Below, piece after piece: positions 60,801 through 64,000 of a stretch of DNA of 64,000 bases. The stretch is from Glandiceps talaboti. Lineage: Eukaryota; Hemichordata; Enteropneusta; Spengelidae. The notes below the pieces were generated by a model that did no database searches, was not told the DNA's origin, and worked only from the letters and a program-made list of their open reading frames with translations. The stretch covers positions 24,460,842-24,524,841 of the forward strand of contig NC_135549.1 in NCBI RefSeq assembly GCF_964340395.1, in the 5' to 3' direction. The translations under genes and the position numbers were made by a program. Position 1 is the first letter of the stretch, and each line of letters opens with the position of its first letter.

Positions 60801-63221
60801 TCATATAATTCGCAAGATATGAAGATTTATAAGATAAGAAAATTGTCAATAAATTGACAGTAAATAAATGATGATTGACGTTGTCTTGTATCGGTACACG
60901 CTTTAATAAATAGACTTGTTGTTCTACCTTAGGTGCTGAAGATTGTTGCAATGAGACAATTGACATTTCTGTGAAGGACTGTGGCAACTTTACTGTTTAT
61001 AAGCTTAAACCCCTACAAGACTGTCCTGCTGCATATTGTGCAGGTAATAAAAGTAGCATGGTTCATTTCGTGGCATTTGTTATAGCATTTGGTGTAAAAC
61101 ACTAATAGTGAAATCTTGAATGAATACCACTATCAGATATTGCATGAACTAAGCAGTTAACAATGGGAGTGATCAAAGCCACTATCATAGGTATTGTTGA
61201 TGAAGACAATTATTCAAGGATTAAGACTGAAACATTGCTGTGCGTAATATTGTCGAATTGTTTGAAACCAAGGATAATTGTTAGAGTAGGGGGCTCCTTA
61301 CTACCATTTTAAAATGGGTACTGCAGTATAAACTCAAAATAAACTAACATTCCTATCCATCAATGCAACTTTGATACACACGTGCTAATTACATTCAACA
61401 ACATAATTAAACTATTAATTCTATCCCCAGGTGATCGAGAGCCATGTCCTTTGGATCAAAACTCACCGACAGGGTTCCAACCTGGCTGTACGGGTACGAT
61501 AAGACACTGGGTCATGTATTCCACTTTTCTTCATATCTTTAAATATAGCAAATGGTTGTTGGAAGTTTTCACAGTACTGTAGTCTAGAAAAGGGACACAC
61601 GCAATGTAATATTTAGCTACCAGTGTAATGGGCATTTACAATATATTTATAGTTACTAGTTACTGGATCTGGATTTAAACTTAGGATATTGAACACATAT
61701 TGCCTGGCCATGAGGGCTATAGCACCCGTTTATTACACCCGAGGGACTGTGAGTTACCAGAATCACATGCTATTTCCCGAGGCCAAAGGCCGAGGGAAAT
61801 AGCATGTGATTCTGGTAACTCACAGTCACGAGGGGGTAATGAACGGGTGCTATAGCCCGAATATAGGCCAGGCAATATGTTTTTTATAATATACTTCATG
61901 CTGTGAACTCGCGGTGGCAGACGACATCGTCAGAAGCTGCCATTTTGACCTGCTATGAATGCGCGGTGATCACGTGACCATGTAAAAGTTGATGGAACTA
62001 TTTCCCAAGGGAAATAGTCATTCTATTTTCCTATCACGTGACTGATTCTAGCGAATCATGGCACAACATTATCACTAGGTATATTATAAAATATCATAAC
62101 TAGACAAAGCCAATAAGCTCGCACAGGGTAGATTCATTTGTGACCGGTTGCCTCACGATGATATTGTAGATAGCGCCCTCCGCATGGAGAATGCGCATGC
62201 GTAGTCATTGCGCCGCAATGCATCCTTGGGTAAAACACGAGCTAGTAAAGTTTAGTTTCACGCTATCGGTATCTTACACACATGCGATTAACGATATTCA
62301 AATACTAAAATGTAGTTATCAGAGACGTACAGGTAATCCGTACATGTCTAAAATCGCGATCGTTTAAACAAACTGTCACGGTTGAATTTGAACTAATGGC
62401 ACTTCCTATGATCGTGAACACATTATGCAGCAAGATTAATAAAATGTACCATGTATTGACTGTTTTCTAAATATTTTGTTCAACTTACAGATAATTTTCC
62501 AAAACTCATTGGCAACCCGACCCTTTCTGTAAGCTCTGGATATATGACATGTCGGTTCAATGCTCCCTTATGGTCAAACAGTACCTTCACTATGGAATGG
62601 ATGTTGGATGAAGACATTATGAAGACAGAGGAATTAGAGTATAAACTACAATACTCTCGTCTTTATTCTGAATATTATCAACTTGGAAAGACGGTATGAA
62701 TATTCGTTGTGATATTTATATTGTTCGAAACTATTTAAGACTTTAGAAAAAAAACCTCTAATCTCGAAATCGAAGAGTAGATTGACTAATTAACTGATAC
62801 GTGATTTGCTAACTATTCAACAAAACATAAAGACAATCATGTGTGACTTCTCTTTTGGGTAAATGTTTTTGAAGAAAAAACATTTGGGAGTGAATATTAA
62901 GGTTTTGCATTAATTTGTAACAGTTGAGCAATTATGATTCGATACACATTTTGACATACTTTATCCATATCGGGTCTTTGAAAGTAAATGCTTGAAACGA
63001 TGCTTGTGTAGGATATTTGGTTACCACTTGTCTTGTCCAGCACTTGTATAGCGTGACTGTTTGCTATAAAATTGAAAACAAAGCCAAACAATACAATAGG
63101 TCAAACAATTTTAAAATCAACTGCTTTATTCTAGGTAAAATGTAGGGTATCTGCATCGTTCAAGAACTCGAATGTGTCCAGTCGTCCGGCAGACAGCAAT
63201 GGTGTATTTGTTGGATTAATA
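42704..63221 (+). CDS. Secreted/receptor-type protein: signal peptide, six-bladed YWTD propeller, D8C-like and Ig-like domains (3' incomplete)
   Basis: Exons: 42704-42779, 48910-49143, 55893-56052, 57221-57339, 59047-59313, 60319-60585, 60933-61043, 61431-61493, 62491-62693, 63135-63221. These 1587 nt give 529 codons in one open frame. Exon 1 encodes MASDRELRL plus a hydrophobic core ALLVLVFYTGYC and ends in phase 1. Exons 2-5 form ~260 residues of LDL-receptor class B repeats, the size of a full six-bladed propeller. The next exons match the D8C module and a two-Cys Ig-like region, in the order known from VWDE proteins. It is probably extracellular, binding protein ligands. Most domain joints are phase 1, which favours exon shuffling. 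The gene continues past the window, so a VWD or EGF tail is possible but unseen. The 33.6-37.6 kb copy is a broken paralogue. Confidence 0.82.
43880..45990. repeat. Segmental duplication within intron 1 of the propeller gene
   Basis: 43881-44150 (TGTATGGCTTTCAAGGAAGT through TGTTGGCAGGCAAA) recurs at ~44898-45168. The following block 44152-44280 (AACCATCAAAAACCG, GAGTTCAATGAGATCGTG, CATAGC, ATTAGAACGCCATTCCA) recurs at 45866-45985. Copy 2 has ~700 bp extra between its two halves. Confidence 0.85.
44666..44740. repeat. (GTAT)n(GTCT)n microsatellite
   Basis: About 13 GTAT/ATGT units followed by a few GTCT units, between the two duplicate blocks of intron 1. Confidence 0.97.
46888..47029. repeat. 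(GT)n(GTCT)n microsatellite
   Basis: GT units, then GTCT units with CCTG variants. It leads into a diverged satellite, as at the window start. Confidence 0.97.
47050..47530. repeat. Diverged ~150-bp satellite, about 3 units
   Basis: Units share TTTGCATAATTA, GTAATTAGGC, TTCATATAATTTAGTGTAYAC and TCTACAGAGCT/TACAAAGC with the 190-1150 array. Same microsatellite-then-satellite order. Confidence 0.7.
47660..48150. repeat. Cluster of TGACCTTGACC / AGGTCA half-sites
   Basis: At least seven TGACCTTG/AAGGTCAAG-type phrases occur in under 500 bp, including GTGACCTTTGACCTT at ~47949-47963, a perfect DR1 (AGGTCA-A-AGGTCA on the minus strand). It could be a repeat of this genome or a nuclear-receptor responsive block in intron 1; sequence alone cannot decide. 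Confidence 0.55.
48376..48468. repeat. (TA)n microsatellite
   Basis: About 46 uninterrupted TA units in intron 1 of the propeller gene. Confidence 0.98.
48831..48861. repeat. (CA)n microsatellite
   Basis: CA units ending ~48 bp upstream of exon 2 of the propeller gene, close enough to influence acceptor recognition. Confidence 0.97.
48910..59313 (+). CDS. Exons 2-5 of the propeller gene: YWTD six-bladed domain
   Basis: Exon 2 starts GADFDPFLLVS, the strand before blade 1, and carries RVYWTD. Exon 3 carries GIAVDVVNRKLYWNN. Exon 4 carries TIYWTQ. Exon 5 carries KLYWTE and YIFWTV. With the first strand set this gives six blades, each followed by a LDG/YIDG-type turn (YIDGTN, NLDGST, SLDGTN). 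Spacing between successive YWTD boxes is 40-43 residues. In the LDL receptor family this domain supports ligand release and binds extracellular partners. The intron between exons 3 and 4 has a GC donor (AG|GCAAGT). The exon 3 acceptor (CCACCAG|AC) has a weak pyrimidine tract, so it is the least certain junction. Confidence 0.85.
49164..49215. repeat. (AGATA/AGATG)n pentanucleotide repeat
   Basis: About ten pentamers, starting just 20 bp after the exon 2 donor site. Confidence 0.95.
50640..55170 (-). pseudogene. Old LINE reverse-transcriptase remnant (CR1/L2/jockey-like), split by a younger LINE
   Basis: Minus-strand coding traces on both sides of the 50.8-54.5 kb element. On the right, a degraded YADDDGLL catalytic box (~55120), then KIQRRTARYVTHNY, ASVTYILRDVQWEPLEHRR and GIPPSNIPL (~54700-54520), with stops between. 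On the left (50794 down to ~50650), SLYPRSFREWNLLPSTV, the usual C-terminal end of these RTs. Joining the two sides without the young element and one target duplication keeps the frame through the junction (…RLILNEPSF then NKASYQYSLY…), so this is one older element. Several stops and shifts make it dead. Confidence 0.7.
50795..54490 (+). mobile_element. 5'-truncated Tx1/L1-clade LINE with 15-bp target duplication
   Basis: GAAAGACGGTTCATT is duplicated at 50795-50809 and 54476-54490, and the element ends in an A-rich (GAAA)n tail. The ORF2 frame covers the APE-type endonuclease (GGDFNLPLD, RLDYFLVS, TDHSAI), the RT (TPGSDGIPSELY, FIDFKKAFDSLEW, GVRQGCPLS, FADDTTLLL) and a C-terminal CSYCGAEETLEHLFWGC zinc knuckle. 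The 5' end of ORF2 and all of ORF1 are missing. Breaks: an in-frame TGA at 52797-52799 where Gly is expected, a frame change in the G-run at ~53206-53218, and a TAG near 53411. It is otherwise well preserved, suggesting fairly recent insertion. It sits in intron 2 of the propeller gene. Confidence 0.92.
55171..55892. other. Intron 2 remainder before exon 3
   Basis: No coding sequence is supported. An in-frame but short upstream extension of exon 3 exists from ~55826, but no good acceptor precedes it. Confidence 0.4.
56053..56058 (+). promoter_or_regulatory. GC splice donor (AG|GCAAGT)
   Basis: The exon 3 end GATGACAG is followed by GCAAGTG. Phase 2 here joins exactly with the single base of exon 4 (TTTTAG|T), giving D-S-T-I-Y-W. 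The AG|GCAAGT context is the known consensus for GC-AG introns. Confidence 0.75.
56059..57220. other. Intron 3 of the propeller gene, no further feature
   Basis: AT-rich intron body. I see no repeat block or gene in it. Confidence 0.5.
57535..57910. mobile_element. MITE-like element with GGCCT... termini
   Basis: Left end AAGGCCTTATAAAAGGATATTG then TGGTTCCGATTACGCTC; right end GGTCGGGTAAACGGAAGTAAACAAT then TGTAGGCCTTTATA. The ends are imperfect inverted repeats. Left-end sequence (GGTTCCGRTTACGCTCAATT) recurs at 63958-63977. Confidence 0.6.
57911..58399. other. Intron 4 DNA without a supported feature
   Basis: AT-rich, non-coding. Confidence 0.4.
58400..58870 (-). repeat. Diverged satellite plus (CAGA)n, inverted orientation
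   Basis: TTAATTATGGAAAT phrases recur near 58452 and 58522, and AATTAATAATGCAAATGA occurs near 58723. A CAGACAGACG microsatellite follows at 58838-58860. Read on the minus strand this is the same microsatellite-then-satellite order as at the window start. Confidence 0.5.
59619..59802. repeat. 92-bp tandem duplication, two copies
   Basis: TCATTGCAAATCAGAATTAC starts at 59619 and again at 59711. The ~88 bp that follow are identical, including the GATATGATATGATATG run. Perfect identity suggests a recent event or assembly artefact. Confidence 0.9.
59803..60318. other. Intron 5 remainder
   Basis: No exon or repeat recognised before the D8C exon. The acceptor is TCATTTAG|AT. Confidence 0.45.
60319..61043 (+). 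CDS. Exons 6-7 of the propeller gene: D8C-like domain
   Basis: Exon 6 (60319-60585) starts DPCKHGKF and contains FICDSGLEEGWYRF, then MPTSCVEMGMCGTEYPVW. Exon 7 (60933-61043) contains AEDCCNETIDISVKDCGN and VYKLKPLQDCPAAYC. The order WYRF, C-x-CGT, CC, V-x-x-C, YxL, YC is the hallmark of the D8C domain seen in uromodulin-type proteins and at the N-terminus of VWDE. Ten cysteines suit a disulfide-rich extracellular fold. A small exon 61431-61493 (DREPCPLDQ, GFQPGCT) follows in phase 1. Confidence 0.85.
61494..62490. other. Intron 8 of the propeller gene, holding a palindromic element
   Basis: Contains the foldback at 61695-61880. The stretch 62115-62240 shares AGCTCGCACAG and TGCATCCTTGGGTAAA with 29385-29500. 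CACGTGAC/GTCACGTG-type boxes occur near 61971 and 62034. Confidence 0.5.
61695..61880. mobile_element. 186-bp near-perfect palindrome (foldback/MITE)
   Basis: ACATATTGCCTGGCC at the left is matched by GGCCAGGCAATATGT at the right. Arms of ~85-90 bp (GGCTATAGCACCCGTT, ACTGTGAGTTACCAGAATCA, CATGCTATTTCCC) pair with few mismatches around CGAGGCCAAAGGCCGAG. It would form a strong hairpin in the pre-mRNA. No target duplication was identified. Confidence 0.85.
62491..63221 (+). CDS. Exons 9-10 of the propeller gene: Ig-like segment
   Basis: Exon 9 (62491-62693) has MTCRFNAPLW, then FTMEWMLD and a segment ending YQLGKT. Exon 10 (63135-63221) continues VKCRVSASF. The C...W...C spacing, with a hydrophilic middle, matches an Ig-like fold split by a phase 0 intron. 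In VWDE proteins a comparable two-Cys region follows the D8C module. The donor GTAAGT at 63222 shows that the gene continues beyond the window. Confidence 0.75.
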
Positions 63222-63639
63222 GTAAGTATGTTATTCAATAATAAGCACAAATGATTTTCATCTAGTAATAAGTACTTGATATACCACGCCAAAAGGCACT
63301 AAGTTCTCATGAGTAATGCCCCGCCTGTTCTGGTTGACAGGCTTTGTCAAACTTTATTTGCTGCCTTTACCGCTAGACGGCGTTGTGGCAATGAAGTAGT
63401 CGCAGAGATGATGTTATTGGTATGTCGGTATGTCCCCTCTCCCTGTTAATGGTGCTGTCCCCTTGTCCTGCCCTGTGTCAAAGCCACCAACTGGACATGA
63501 TAGGAAGTACCACTACTTCTAGTCCACAGATAATAGTTTGTTTCAACGATTCTGATATGGGCGAACTACCTATACCTATTCTAGTATATGGGCAAAATGT
63601 TCCTCGTCAGTAATTAGAACCCTTGGTCGTGAAAAAAAA
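63222..63639. other. Start of the next intron
   Basis: No coding exon is supported after 63221. The short frame near 63422-63613 has no homology that I recognise. Confidence 0.4.
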
Positions 63640-64000
63640 AATAATAAAGAAATTGTGTGTTCCCGATAAACCGACCGACACTAGTTTAATCCTCTTAAAC
63701 ATTTTTTTTTTAACATTTAAAACAAAAAGATACGAAATTCTTTGTCTTCTTGACCATGCACGTCTGTTTTATTTCCCCAGTGATGTATGTACATATTTCA
63801 TCAAACTTTTACAGAAGAGGTATTCTGACAGACGTTTTGTTTGTTTTCGGTCAAATCAAAAACAAACAAACACGAAAACTAAAATAAAATACGATAAAGT
63901 CCCGCCCTACCTACCCTATTTTTGAGGCCATAATTAGGCCTATTAAAAAATTGTGTGGTTCCGGTTACGCTCAATTTTAGAATATGTAGGGTAGGTAGAT
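63640..64000. mobile_element. MITE-like element(s) with ATTGTGTGTTCCCG... termini, running off the window
   Basis: One unit runs from ATTGTGTGTTCCCGATAAACCGACC (~63648) to CCTACCTACCCTATTTTTGAGGCC (~63930). AGGCCTATTAAAAAATTGTG plus GGTTCCGGTTACGCTC begins another at ~63936, as at 57538. The family is shared with 23100-23370. Confidence 0.55.

Overview
The window looks like an AT-rich nuclear genome segment from an invertebrate metazoan. It has many GT-AG introns, abundant microsatellites, at least two LINE lineages, MITE/foldback elements and a secreted-receptor type gene with YWTD propeller and D8C-like domains. A marine deuterostome or lophotrochozoan would fit, but I cannot name the species. 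No bacterial operons, rRNA, tRNA or CRISPR array were seen.

Layout. 1-1150: a tetranucleotide microsatellite followed by a ~147-bp tandem satellite. 1774-3321 (-): an intronless condensation/acyltransferase-superfamily protein with an N-terminal membrane anchor. 3322-7111: gene-poor, with an imperfect tandem duplication, a long (TC)n tract and a MITE. 7112-7558 (-): a small uncharacterised ORF that shares a ~550-bp divergent promoter interval with the next gene. 8112-24371 (+): a ten-exon coiled-coil protein whose reading frame closes across all nine introns (415 aa). Its introns hold a 42-bp minisatellite built from a splice-donor junction, a large transposon copy, a foldback element inside a transposase-like ORF, and another palindrome. 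24372-33592: intergenic, repeat-rich, including an inverted second copy of the large transposon and a Tx1-like LINE fragment.

33593-37609 (+) is a truncated, frameshifted copy of the first two exons of the last gene. 42704-63221 (+) is that gene: a signal peptide exon, four exons forming a six-bladed YWTD (LDL-receptor class B) propeller, a D8C-like domain and an Ig-like segment in VWDE order, running off the 3' end of the window. Its introns carry nested LINEs (a TSD-flanked Tx1-like element inside an older, opposite-strand RT remnant), satellite elements, a GC-AG intron and several palindromes.

The three multi-exon or single-exon host genes show no functional link to each other. The clearest relationship is the duplication of the propeller gene's 5' end. 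Most of the unexplained structure is transposon-derived. The most interesting items are the splice-site minisatellite, the propeller/D8C/Ig architecture, the TSD-flanked foldback insertion that splits an ORF, and repeated 'microsatellite + tandem unit' blocks that resemble pearl/Helitron-type elements.
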